Assembly: GCA_914767885.1 (NCBI GenBank)
Contig: CAJZBQ010000055.1
Span: 620,001 to 684,000 of the forward strand
DNA from: Blepharisma stoltei
Taxonomy: Eukaryota; Ciliophora; Heterotrichea; Heterotrichida; Blepharismidae
Length of the DNA: 64,000 bases
Direction of reading: 5' to 3'
Shown: positions 46,002-57,370 of the stretch, in pieces
Layout: every line of letters begins with the position of its first letter
Numbering within the stretch: the first letter of the stretch is position 1
The notes under the pieces: model-generated
Told to the model about the DNA's origin: nothing
The model's database searches: none
The model's input: only the letters and a program-made list of their open reading frames with translations
Made by a program: the position numbers and the translations under genes

Positions 46002-49000
46002 ATGTCTTGTATTGAAGATTTGACCAAAAATCTTTGTCTATCTCGATTTTATTGATGGAAATTAGGTCTATTTTCTTCTCTCTTATGTATTTGCAGCTCT
46101 CTAGAAATCATTGTAGTATATGAAGAAAGCAACTCATTTTGAAACTCAAATAAGTTTTTGAATTTGTCTGCAGATATAAATTCCCTTGTAGAATTGCATT
46201 ATTGCGAATACTCAGAAGCAGATAAATGCATTGATTTTTACGAAAGTGCTCTGCTAGTTTTAGACTTAACAGACCTAATTGAAACTCAGTTTTTTATTTC
46301 AAAATTCTGCAATGAAAGGAAAATTCCTCATTTGGTTGTCGAGAATAAGCTCAATTATTTTGATCAGCTAACTTTTTCTACTACGCCATTGTATTTAGAT
46401 AAGCTTAACGCCTTTTTGGCTGTCCTTCGATATTTTGGGTGACAAAAAGGACTTGTGATTGACGAAAAAATTGAACAGTCTCCAAAGGCTGAATTTCAAG
46501 CATATTCGGAAAGCTTCAATTATTTAACGATTGAATCTGGGTCAAACATTGATGAATTAGTCAATAGAATTATAACCCCTCTTGGAACAACCTTGTATTA
46601 TGTATTTGTGAACTCTACTGAATCTTATAAGCTGCAGGAAGCATTAATGGATAACAATCTTTTGATTGAAGGAAATGGAATTGTTTTAGATCAAAATAGC
46701 GGATATAACTGCCTAATTGATGGCGCCTTAATTATTACAGTCCAAGGCCAAGAGTTTTCTTACTCAAAAGAAGATTATATTAATTCAACAATAGAATCTG
46801 TTTTTTCTTATTTGCTGAAAAACATTAAAACAGAAAGCAGTCTTGAAATTCTTTTTACTCCCCCCCCCCCTCCGTGAGCGAACAAAAAAAATTTTGTTCG
46901 CTCACGGAGGGGGGTTTAATTTTTTTTTTTTAAAAAAAAATTTATATATAAAATTTTATAAAAAATATTTTTTCGAAATTTAAAAAAATCCTAATTTGCA
47001 AAAATTGGGAAGCAAATATTAATTTAATTTGCAAAATTTATGTTTTTAAAACGCAATTTGTTTAAAATTAAACAGAATTAGCTCTAGATTTCATTATACT
47101 AATTATCACTTATATATCAAAATTTTTTTCCATTAAAATTTTTTCTATTAAAAAAAATTTTTGTTCACTCACGGAGGGTGGGTTTTTTTGGTCAAAAAAT
47201 GGCGATTTTTCTAATGGTTTTGTTCGCTCACGAGGGGGGGGGGGGAGTTAGTAAATATCCAAAATGGGGAAAGGGTGGTAGCTGGAGAAATAATTAATGG
47301 AGAGTTATCCTTATTAAGCAAAATAACCTTTCCAGGCAACTCTCAAGAAATTCCAAAATCAGCCAAAAAAACGCTAAAAATAAATATAGAAGCTGGAGCT
47401 TCAAATCCGACAGGAGGGCTTATTACTGTAGGTAAAATTGGAGGATATGGCTCATTTGCTGCTTGTGACGTAATTAATGAAGCTGATTCAGGAATTCTCG
47501 ACAATTTTCAGTTAGATTTATTCAACTTTGACTGCGGGACTACTATTTATAATGCAACTTTTGCAAATATTTGCTACTTAAAAGACATCAGGAAATTCGG
47601 TCTCGGACATGTGTCTGCCCTAGGATCAGTTATGGCAGTCGGATCAATGAAATCTTTTAAACAGCTTAACTTGACCTTTCCTATAGTAAGCGCTACAACC
47701 GCAGATATCAGTTTAAGCTCTACAGCCAATTTTCCAAATTTCATGAGAGTTCAGCTTTCGAATTCTTATGGATATTCCTTAATCCCAATTTTTATTCGAG
47801 CTTTGGGATGGGAAAAATGTGCTATTCTTTATCAAAACGATACTTGAGGGGCATCTGGGTATTATTATTTCAATCAGAGCATCCAAAACCACGATATCTC
47901 ATTAATCAACTCTGAAAGCAGCAGAGCTATTCCTTCAAATCTTGATAGAGTAGGAGTCAAAGAAAATTCAAAAATACTTCAAGATATTATAGATTGCGAA
48001 GCAAGATTTTTGGTTCTAATTTTACAGTATCCAGCAGCTTATTATGTATTTGAAGAATTTTATGATTTGGGACTGAGAAAAGGAGATATGGTAATCCTAA
48101 CCTCAATTAGTGATTTAATTTCTTTTTCAGCATATGATGGTGCATATAAGTACAAACTATACGAAATTGCTATTCCTGTCATAACTTTGTATGGACAAAG
48201 CTGAGTAGGGAAATTAGGAGAGAAGGCTTTATCACAGATTTCGAATGCTTATGGCAACCAGAAGAACGCTTATAGCTGTTTTTACTTCGATTCAGTCTTT
48301 TTGATTGCTTATGCTCTGGATTATATGATTAACAGAGGGCTTGATTATACTGATTCCGATAAGCTGAATAACATTATGAGAAATCAGCAATTTTATAGCT
48401 GCACTGGAGAAGTTATTATTGAAAAAGGGTCAAATGATAGAATTATGCAAGCCCTGGAAATAGCTTAAATAAGCTAGATGGCAATGGAAACTTAACCACG
48501 TATATAATGGGACAGTTCAAACCTTATAGTATTCAGCTCATTAGGATCCAAGAGCCTTTGGTATATACTGATGGCTCAGCAATAAAGCCACCAGATTTGA
48601 GAAACACTAATTATAAGTGTCCTTTCCCTAATAGACTAGTCAAAACTTTTACAAAAGGGAGGGCATTGGTTTTTGGGATTTGCTTTGGTGTTGCTTTGGT
48701 TTCTCTTTTTATTACTATCTATATATGAAAACGGTGATGGAAAATTCCTATTGAGCCATTAATAGTAAAGGGAGAAATTTCACTGCAAGATTTTATTGTT
48801 GGGATTGCTATTATTGTTGAATTTTTCCAATTTTGCTCTATGGGTCCTGATTTCGAGCCAATAAACTCTACCTTGGCAGAGATAAGTAGCACCTTTTCAT
48901 TAAGTTTAGATAGTGTTTTAAAGCTACGAAACGGCGTATTTTGAGTTATCGTTGATGCTGTGTTTGGAGCAATCGGGCTATGGGTAATTCTTTGCTTAGT

Positions 49001-49814
49001 GATTCTTCTACGTCTTGATGAGCATTATCCTAGAATATCTATTTTTATGTACTTAGATGTCTTTGCTGACTATTTTATGCCTATTTTGGGTGATCTGTGC
49101 TTTATTCCGTTTATTTCTATTTGTTTAGATATCTTCTTATGTGATCAATCGATAGGAAATAATTTTACAGATAGTTTTCTTGCCCAAGATTGTTATTATT
49201 TTTGCTGAAAAGATGAGCATTTAGCTTATGCAATTTTGTCAATATTTGCTTTAATAGCTTACGAACCTCTTGCAGTATTTTGTAGACCTCTATGGCAAGA
49301 ATTGCAGCCACTTTTGCATGTAAAAGCAATCCCACTCTTCTTGATGGTCAAGACAATGATTCAAATAACATTAGTTGTAATGAACAAGACAGTTAAAAGA
49401 GCGCAAAGCACTCTTCATGGAGTTCTATTTGTATTAGTTATGATTTTGTATATTATTTTCCTTTTCAAATTTAAGCCGTACAATTATCCAAGATTCAGCT
49501 GATGGCAAATTTTGGTTTTAATCGGAGTTCTCTGATTAGCTATTCTCTCAATAATAGCTCAAAGTTTCGGGGGAGACCCATTTATTTTGACATCTATTTT
49601 AATATTCGGACTGATAATCATTGCTTTAATTGGAGTTTATGTCCAGCACAAAAAATATCCAAGTCTTTTATTTCGCAGAAAAGGGCAAGATACAACAAAT
49701 TTATTTAAGTTCGCGTTTACTTTTGGGAAACATTCAAAAATTGCTCTAACAAAAATCAGTCCGAGCAGCCTTTTAAAATCCTCCTCCCAAAAAGCTGAAA
49801 ATCAGAGTTCTTAA
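46002..49814 (+). CDS. Receptor-like array protein, copy J (one MITE, two apparent frame breaks)
   Basis: The start is MSCIEDLTKNLCL. It follows the family to TAA 49812-49814, but removing the MITE (46855-47247) at its TTA repeat leaves a 41-bp shortage before the VNIQNGERV stretch. This puts the next 1.2 kb out of frame. A one-base loss near 48460 (at the ANKLDGNGN motif) shifts it back. Each reading block is itself well conserved (LSKITFPGNS, FNFDCG, FIRALGW, and the membrane segments), so the damage is recent or an assembly artefact. The tail ends SSQKAENQSS, like copies K and L, which with J form a right-hand sub-group. Confidence 0.6.
46855..47247. mobile_element. CTCCCC/TNA MITE in copy J (393 bp)
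   Basis: TTA flanks both sides (46855-46857, 47248-47250). Ends are CTCCCCCCCCCCTCCGTGAG and CGAGGGGGGGGGGGGAG, with a second internal copy of each end just inside. It is the best-preserved member of the family. Confidence 0.85.
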
Positions 49815-49976
49815 TTTATAATCTCATAATATTTATATATAAAAATGATTACATTTTGCAAAATATTAAATATTTAATATTTTGCCAATAGAAACCTCTT
49901 TATTTAATAAATCTGAATAAATATAGCAGCCCCTGAACAGCCGAAATGCAAGGGTGCTTAGAAGACGCATGAAAAA

Positions 49977-50273
49977 TTGATACCAATGCGAAAACAAAGT
50001 CGAAATTTGAAGTTAAAGCAGAAATATGTAGTTAAAGCAGAAATAATAGGTAAAATTAAAAAATTATCAATCGAATTGCCAACAGAAGAATGTAGCGATG
50101 AGAGATATGAGCAACGACATAAGAATTTTTGCAAGAAATGCAATTGGATACTTAATAGATATTGAAATTCTATAATTCAGAAATGCCAGAAAAATTTAAT
50201 TCAGATTAGCATTAAATTTTGACAGTCGGTAAATACCTCTTTTCTGTCAAGGATGTCCTTGAGCTCTTTTTAA
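49977..50273 (+). CDS. Doubtful 98-codon ORF of unknown function
   Basis: The frame from ATG 49977 to TAA 50271-50273 is open if its TGA codons are Trp. It is very basic at the start (MIPMRKQSRNLKLKQKY), has CSDERYEQRHKNFCKKC in the middle with two close Cys residues, and a plain C-terminus. No family is recognised. It lies in a ~1 kb gap between copies J and K and may be chance or a relic. Confidence 0.25.
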
Positions 50274-50860
50274 TTTTGTGAAAATTACATAAATGAATTC
50301 AGTGTAAACCTTTATCCTTTTTAAATTTGATCTATATGGTAAGCATAAAAGTTTAAAGATATCAATAAAATTAATTTCAAACTATAAAATATATATTAAT
50401 TTTTTAGAAGTAGTGATCGACAGTTCTATGCTTAATTAAAAGTTTATTTTTCAACAAAATTCTTATCCAAATCCCCGATTTCAAGTCATTTAAATAGCAT
50501 AAAACTGATAATTAAATGGCTGAGTTGGCAATTTGTAACTGGCTCCCAGTAATCTTTTCTAAGTTCGATAAGCATCAATGCAGACAAGCTTAAAATTTAG
50601 CATAGAGTATATTATTTTAGTCTAGCTTAGTTTTCGACTCCAAGGTGGCCTGGGACAATTATAAGACTATCAAAGCTTAGTTTTCGACAAAAATAGAGTA
50701 GAATTCACAATAATATTCAAATCAATATTATTGACCGTTTTGGGATAATAGAACTATGAGATTTAAATATACTAAGTTTAAGCTTTGCTTTATAAATACA
50801 ATTTGATTACATAATTAGTTCACCAGTTAATATATAAATGCCTAATAGTTTTCTTAAATA
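50274..50860. other. Intergenic AT-rich spacer
   Basis: Contains a short direct repeat of CTTAGTTTTCGAC around 50628 and 50676. No gene is seen. Confidence 0.4.
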
Positions 50861-53800
50861 ATGTTTTTTATTGAATTTCATATAGCAGATTCAAGCTACG
50901 CTCAGCAACTTTGATGGAAGCTATTGCTTTTAATGTATCTGCTGCCTCTTTTCAGCTCTTTAGAACTCATTGTTGTTTATCAAAAAAGCAGTTCACTTTT
51001 AGACTCAAATAACTTCTTGAATTTATCAGGAGATATGCTCGGCTGAGCAGAATAAAGCATAATCCTTACGTAAAAAATGGATTTTATTTGGCAAGCCAAT
51101 AATTTGACTGACATATTTTTGCTTGGCAGCATCTCTTCTAGGAAAATTGCCCATCTACTTAATGATAAATAAAATGGCGTCTCAGCCTGACATTGCCTCC
51201 TCTCAATGCTGCCTCAAGCCCGCTTTATTTATATCCGGTAAGATTTTTCCAACCCAGAAATGGACACCAATGTTAGGTGAGCAATTCTGGTAATGCACAG
51301 AGCCTAGTCTTAATCCACTTCCAGGATTTGATTTTACCTCAAGAAAAAAGATGGTTCAGAGTTGGAAAGGGAATGCGCAGCAGATACTAGAGGCAATGTC
51401 TAGACCATTAAGGCAACTTTCTAGCCTGAATTTGGATGCTACCCCAGACTTTGAATTTTCCTTTTTATCGATAGTTCCATTTTTTAGGATTTTTGTCGAA
51501 AAACTTTTGTTCAACCTAAGCAACGACCCGCAGAAGTCAATAGTCTTCTCACTCAACACTGGAGCTGGTAAGGCATGGAGGAGACAGATATACACTACTC
51601 TACTTGGCAGGTACCATGATGTCATCCGTTGATGAAGATTAAAGGAAGAATTCGAATCTTAACTCGCCGGGGAAATTGTCATCTAATTTAAGCAAGTTTT
51701 TCCTGTTAACGCTGCAAAGAGAGTGAATCTCTTCGGAGATCTATAATGATAGTGTTGCCAATAGGCAAGCAAGTCAAGACCTGTTTTTAATGTTTAAGTT
51801 TAATTTAATTTTAAGTCACCTACTTTATGCGTTCAGCTTATGTACTAGACCTGTATAAGATAGCTTACAAATTCCCTTCTAGAATTGCATTACTGCGATT
51901 ATTCAGAGGCAGAAAATTGCATTTCATCTTACAAAAATGCCCTGCTGGTTTTAGATTTAACAGATCGTGTCGAGACACAGTTTTTAATTTTAGAATACTG
52001 CAAGGAATGGAATACTCCTCATCTGGTTCTAGAAAATAAACTCAACTATTTTGATGAGCTAACTTTTTCGGTTACGCCTTCATCTTCTGACAAAATTAAA
52101 GCTATTTTAGCTGTCCTTCGCTATTTTGGATGGCAAAAAGGACTTGTAATATATGAAGAAATTGAGGAGTCGCCAAAGGCTGAATTTGAAAATTACTCTG
52201 CAGGGTTCAACTATCTAACAATTGAATCTGGGTCAAGCATTGAAGAATTAGTCAATAGAATTATTACCCCTCTTGGCACAACTATGTATTATGTTTTTAT
52301 GAGATCATCTGGGTCATATAAATTACAATTTGAATTATAGCGCCTTCCTATAGATAGCGGGCAATGCGCCATCACCGGGCCATGTCGGGAGAGGGTTCTC
52401 CACGAGGAATGGTTCCACGTGTGGAACCCTCTTTTTCCACGAGCCAAAAAGAGGGTTCCACACGTGGAACCATTCCTCGTGGAGAACCCTCTCCCGACAT
52501 GGCCCAGTGATGGCGCACTGCGCGCCATCTAATAGAATTCACTATATCTGATAATAAACTTTTAGTTGAAGGAAATGGGATTGTTCTGGACCAAAATAGC
52601 GGATATCAGTGCATAATTAACGGTGCATTGATAGTTACAGTTAAAGGCCAAGAGCTCTCGACCTCTGAGGACGAATATTTTAATAATGTGCTAGAAAGCT
52701 TTATGCTTTATTTGCTGGAACATGTCAAAACTGAAAGTAAGAAGGAAATTCTTTTTCAACTAAATTCTTTATTAAGCACAAATTTCAATTTTTCAGTAGT
52801 AAACATCCAGGATGGAGAAAGGGTAGTAGTTGGAGAAATCATCGATCAAGAATTCTCTTTATTAACCAATATAGCATTCCCAGGAGATACCCAAGAAACT
52901 CCAAAATCTGCCAAAAAGATTTTGCTATTAAGCATTGAAGCTGGCTCTACAAATCCTACTGGCGCACCAGTTTATGTCGGCAAAATTGGAGGCTTAGGAT
53001 CATATGCAGCTTGCGATGCAATTAATGAAGGCAGCTCTGGCTTACTTGACAATTTTCAACTCGAATTATTCAATTTTGACTGCGGAGCGACAATTTATAA
53101 CGCCACATTTGCAAATCCTTGCTATTTAAAAGATTCTGGAAAATTTGGGATTGCCCATGTAGCAGCGGCCGGATCAGGCATGGCTATCGGATCGATGAAA
53201 TCTTTTCAGCAGCTCAACTTAACCTTTCCTATCGTTAGTGCTTCAAATGGTGATGTCAGTTTAAGCTCAACAGCGAATTTCCCAATGTATATGAGGGTTT
53301 CAGTCTCAAATTCCTATACATTTACCTTAATCCCTATATTTGTAAGAGCTTTGGGATGGGAGAAATGCGCTATTTTATATCAAAATGATACTTGAGGAAA
53401 ATCTGGGTATTATTATTTCAATCAGAGCACCTATAATCATGACTTGGCATTAATAAACCCAGAAAGCAGCAGAGCAATTCCTCCTAGCCTTGATAGAGAT
53501 GGAGTGAAAAAGTATTCGTATATACTCCAAGAAATTATTAATTCCAAGGCAAGGTTTCTAGTTTTCATCGTACTTGAGCCGTCTGCTTATTATATACTTG
53601 AAGAATTTTATAACTTAGGACTAAGGTCAGGAGATCTCATACTTTTAACGGCAGCTAATGAGTTGCTTTCTTTTTCTGGATATGACAATGCTTTTAAATA
53701 TGAATTGCTAGAAATTGCTGTTCCTTTTCTAGCAATATATGGACGGAGCTGAGTCGAACCAGTAGCTTCAAAAGTTAAATCACTGCTAGCAAAGAGTTAT

Positions 53801-55360
53801 GACAACCAAATTAGCCCTTACAGCTGCTATTATTTTGATGCTATATATCTAATTGCACATGCATTAGACTATATGATTGATAGAGGATTGGATTATACAG
53901 ACCCAGATAAACTGCAAAAAATCATGAGAAATCAGCAGTTTTATGGATGCACTGGAAAAGTTCTTATTGAAAAAAACACCAATGATAGAATTATGGAGTC
54001 CCTTAATATAGAAGTCAACAGTCAAAATAATGGAAATGTCACAACATTTTATATGGGTCTTTTTAAGCCTTATAGCACTCAGATTATTGAAATTACGAAG
54101 CCTTTGATTTATGCAGATGGTTCAACAATAAAGCCATCTGATCTGAGAGACACTAATTATAAATGTCCGTTCCCTAATAAATCAATAAAGACTTTTGAAA
54201 AAGGGAGGGCATTGGTTTTTGGAATTTGCTTCGGTGTTGCTCTGATTTCACTTATTATTACTGTTTATATATGAAAACGATGGTGGAAAATCTCTATTGA
54301 GCCATTAACTGCGAAAGAAGAAATTTCAACGCAAGATTTTATTGTGGGCGCAACCATTGTTATTGAATTTTTCCAATTTTCCTCAATGGGCCCTAATTTC
54401 TCTCCAATAAACTCTACCTTAGCAGAGGTAAGCTACGCCTTCTCATTAAGCTTAATTAGCATTTTGAAGCTAGAGAATGGAATATTTTGAATTGTTGTAG
54501 ATTCTGTTTTTGGAGCAATTATATTATGAGTAATTCTCTGCCTAGTAGTACTTCTACGGCTTGATGAAAAATTTCAGACGGTTTCTATGTTTAGATATTT
54601 GGATATTCTTGCTGATTATCTTATGCCTATCTTAGGAAATCTCTGCTTTATTCCCTTCATTTCAATTTGCCTGGATATATTTTTATGTGATCAATCAATT
54701 GGAGACAATTTTACTGATAGTTTTCTAGCCCAAGACTGCTACTATTTTTGCTGGACAGGCGAGCATTTAGCTTATGCAATTTTGTCTGTATTTGCTTTAA
54801 TAGCTTATGAGCCTCTTGCAGTATTTTGCAGACCTCTATGGCAAGAACTGCAGCCTCTTTTGCACGTAAAAGCAGTTCCGCTGTTTTTGATGGTGAAAAC
54901 AATTGTTCAAATAACTTTAATTGTGATGAACAAGACAGTGAAGAGGGCGCAAAGCACTCTTCATGGAGTACTCTTTTTATTAGTGATGGTTTTGTATATT
55001 ATTTTCCTTTTTAAATTCAAACCGTACAATTATCCAAGATTCAGCTTATGACAAGCTTTAGTTTTAATTGGAGTCGTCTGGCTTGCTTTACTCTCAATAA
55101 TAACTCAAAGCCTTGGCGGTAATGAACTACTTTTGACGTTTATTTTAATATTGGGGCTAATAATCATTGCTCTGATCGGAATTTATGTCCAACGTAAAAA
55201 GTACCCAAGTCTATTATTCCGTAAAAAAGGACATGACACTTCGACCTTATTTAAATTTGCTTTTACTTTTGGTAAACTTTCACAGAAGGCCTTAACAAAA
55301 ATTTCTCCAAGTGTGCTATCTAAATCCTCAGCTCAAAAGGTTGAAAGCCAAAGTTCTTAA
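50861..55360 (+). CDS. Receptor-like array protein, copy K (two IESs)
   Basis: Removing 51034-51865 and 52336-52544 leaves 1153 codons with stop. The start is MFFIEFHIADSSYAQQLWW, with the strongly hydrophobic KLLLLMYLLPLF signal. The ectodomain is complete with minor changes (GGLGSYAACDAINEGSSG; AAAGSGMAIGSMKSF). The ligand-binding domain ends at YGRSWVEP rather than YGQSWVGP. The membrane region and the tail KKYPSLLFRKKGHDTS... SQSS are intact. It is closest to pseudogene L; a ~115-bp run (about 53170-53285) is almost identical between them. Confidence 0.85.
51034..51865. mobile_element. IES K1 in copy K (832 bp) containing a retroposon R1
   Basis: TA 51034-51035 and 51866-51867; removal gives SGDTNSLLELHYCDYS. 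Pseudogene L has an IES at the same TA (55862). Inside, from about 51170, is an R1 copy starting ATAAATAAAATGGCGTCTC and sharing segments with 19710-20235. Confidence 0.75.
52336..52544. mobile_element. Foldback IES K2 (209 bp)
   Basis: It begins TAGCGCC and ends CACTA between TA 52336-52337 and TA 52545-52546. The central part is a near-perfect inverted repeat (GGGAGAGGGTTCTCCACGAG and its inverse). Removal gives FELSDNKLLVEGNG. It is GC-rich. Confidence 0.85.
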
Positions 55361-55861
55361 TTTATATAATGAAATATCAAAGGTGACAAAGCCTGGCAAA
55401 TAAATTGCTTTGACTTCGATACATAGTTATCTATGGACACCATTTATGAATTTAAGAGAAGTATATTATCGATTTTTGAATTGCTTAGAACTATATATTG
55501 AAAAAATTTCTCGATTTGTTTGATATGAAGCAAAGAAGAATGAGCAATTATATGAGAACGATTATAAATAATAATTAAACTTTGGTGAAAATCAATAATT
55601 GATGATGCTTGCAAAAATAAAGAATGAAATTTAAAATAAAATAAGGGATTTGCTTTATAAATTAAATTAAATATATTTTTATTAAATAACGCTATGTATT
55701 AAAGGTCTGATAACAGACCTGAACTATAATCTGAGTTTTTGATGGGAATTCTTGCTCTTTTCTCATCTACTGTCTTTTTGCAGCTCTTTAGAAGCAATTG
55801 TGATATATCACAAAAGCAGTTCATTTTTAGACTCAAATAACTACTTGAATTTATCAGAAGA

Positions 55862-56003
55862 TATCATCCGCACTAAAAATCATAATCTTTCTATAAGGTA
55901 AGCTAAAGATAAACTTGCAAAATAGATCTATTCTATTTTTTAAAAACAAAATAAGTATGACTTAGTGTATGTAGTTTATGTATGAGGAATCTTAAAGATG
56001 GTG
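55862..56003. mobile_element. IES L1 (142 bp)
   Basis: TA to TA; removal gives EDINSILELHYCEYS. Same site as IES K1 but different, much shorter content. Confidence 0.7.
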
Positions 56004-56453
56004 TATCAATTCCATTCTAGAATTGCATTACTGCGAATATTCAGAGGAAGAAAATTGCATTTCATCTTACAAAAATGCTCTGCTCGTTTTAGACTTAACA
56101 GATCGTATCGAGACACAGTTTTTAATTTTAGAATATTGCAAAAACACTAATATTCCTCATCTGGTTCTAGAAAATAAACTCAAATATTTTGATGAGCTAA
56201 CTTTTTCAGTTACCCCGTTATCTTCTGAAAAAATTAAAGCGTTTTTCGCTATTCTTCGCTATTTCGGATGACAAAAAGGACTTGTTATAGATGAAAAAAA
56301 TTGAAAAGCCACCAAAGTCTGTATTTGAAAATTGCTCTCCAAGCTTTAACTATTTGATGATTGAGTCTAGGTCAAATATTGAATAGCTGGTCAATAGAAT
56401 TACTAACCCTCTTGGCACAACTATATTATGTTTTTATGAGCTCATCTGGGTCA

Positions 56454-56681
56454 TATAGCTCATGCACCTAAATAGATCTCTATACCCCAGCAGAATACCA
56501 ACCAGAAAAATTATTGTACAGAGCATCTGTCTTATACAGTATAAGTCTGATTATGTACCTTAAAGCCATAAACGGAGACTTGTCATTTTCGTTTTTACTT
56601 TTCAAAAAAGCTAACAAGTACAAATTAATTTTGGAAGTTAAAATGGATGGCCGATAATGATCTAAACTATTTCAAGGGCTA
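56454..56681. mobile_element. IES L2 (228 bp)
   Basis: TA 56454 joined to TA 56682 gives SGSYKLQFELSEN, as in copy K. Confidence 0.65.
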
Positions 56682-56951
56682 TATAAATTACAATTTGAAT
56701 TATCTGAAAATAAACTTTTAGTTGAAGAAAATGGGATTGTTCTTGACCAAAATAGCGGATATCAGTGTATTATTGACGGTGCATTGGTAGATGCAGTTAA
56801 AGGCCAAGAGTTTTCAATCTCAATTAAGTTTATATCAATTCAACAGTAGAGGGATTACTTTCTTATTTGCTAAAACATATTGAAGCCGAAAACAAAATTG
56901 AAATACTAGATCAGTTAAATTCCTTGTTTAGCAAAAATTTTAATTTTTCAC

Positions 56952-57187
56952 TATACTGCTTTTAAAGACTTCGCCGCCAATTTTTTAATTCATCAAGCCC
57001 TAGTAAACAATTGATGACTAATTTAAAATAAAAATTATTTATAGAGAAATCTGAAAATATATATAAATAGAATATAATGTTTTCAAATTGTAAGCTATAT
57101 TTTTATTGATAATAATAAATCATATTCAAAATACGGACTGCTTTGTTGAGTCAATAATTTATGAACCTTAAATCTTCGAATTAAGTA
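56952..57187. mobile_element. IES L3 (236 bp)
   Basis: TA 56952 joined to TA 57188 gives NFSLISIQDGKR. Near IES B4 and D1 in the gene. Confidence 0.65.
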
Positions 57188-57253
57188 TAATAAGCATCCA
57201 AGACGGAAAGAGGTTTTTAGTTGGAGAAATCATCAATCAAGAATTATTTTTAT

Positions 57254-57370
57254 TAACTCCTCTCTTCGTTTGCAATCAAATCAAATCATTGGAAATATCC
57301 TTATTTTCGATAAAATTTTTAAAATTAATCTTGAGTGAGAAATTATCTTTGCATATTCACGCATGAAAGG
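57254..57370. mobile_element. IES L4 (117 bp)
   Basis: TA 57254 joined to TA 57371 gives LFLLSNITFPDDTQ, as expected for the family. Confidence 0.7.

Noticed and set aside
51351-51632. Overlapping ORFs on both strands around 51.35-51.63 kb
   Set aside because: They lie inside the retroposon in IES K1 and show no recognisable domain.
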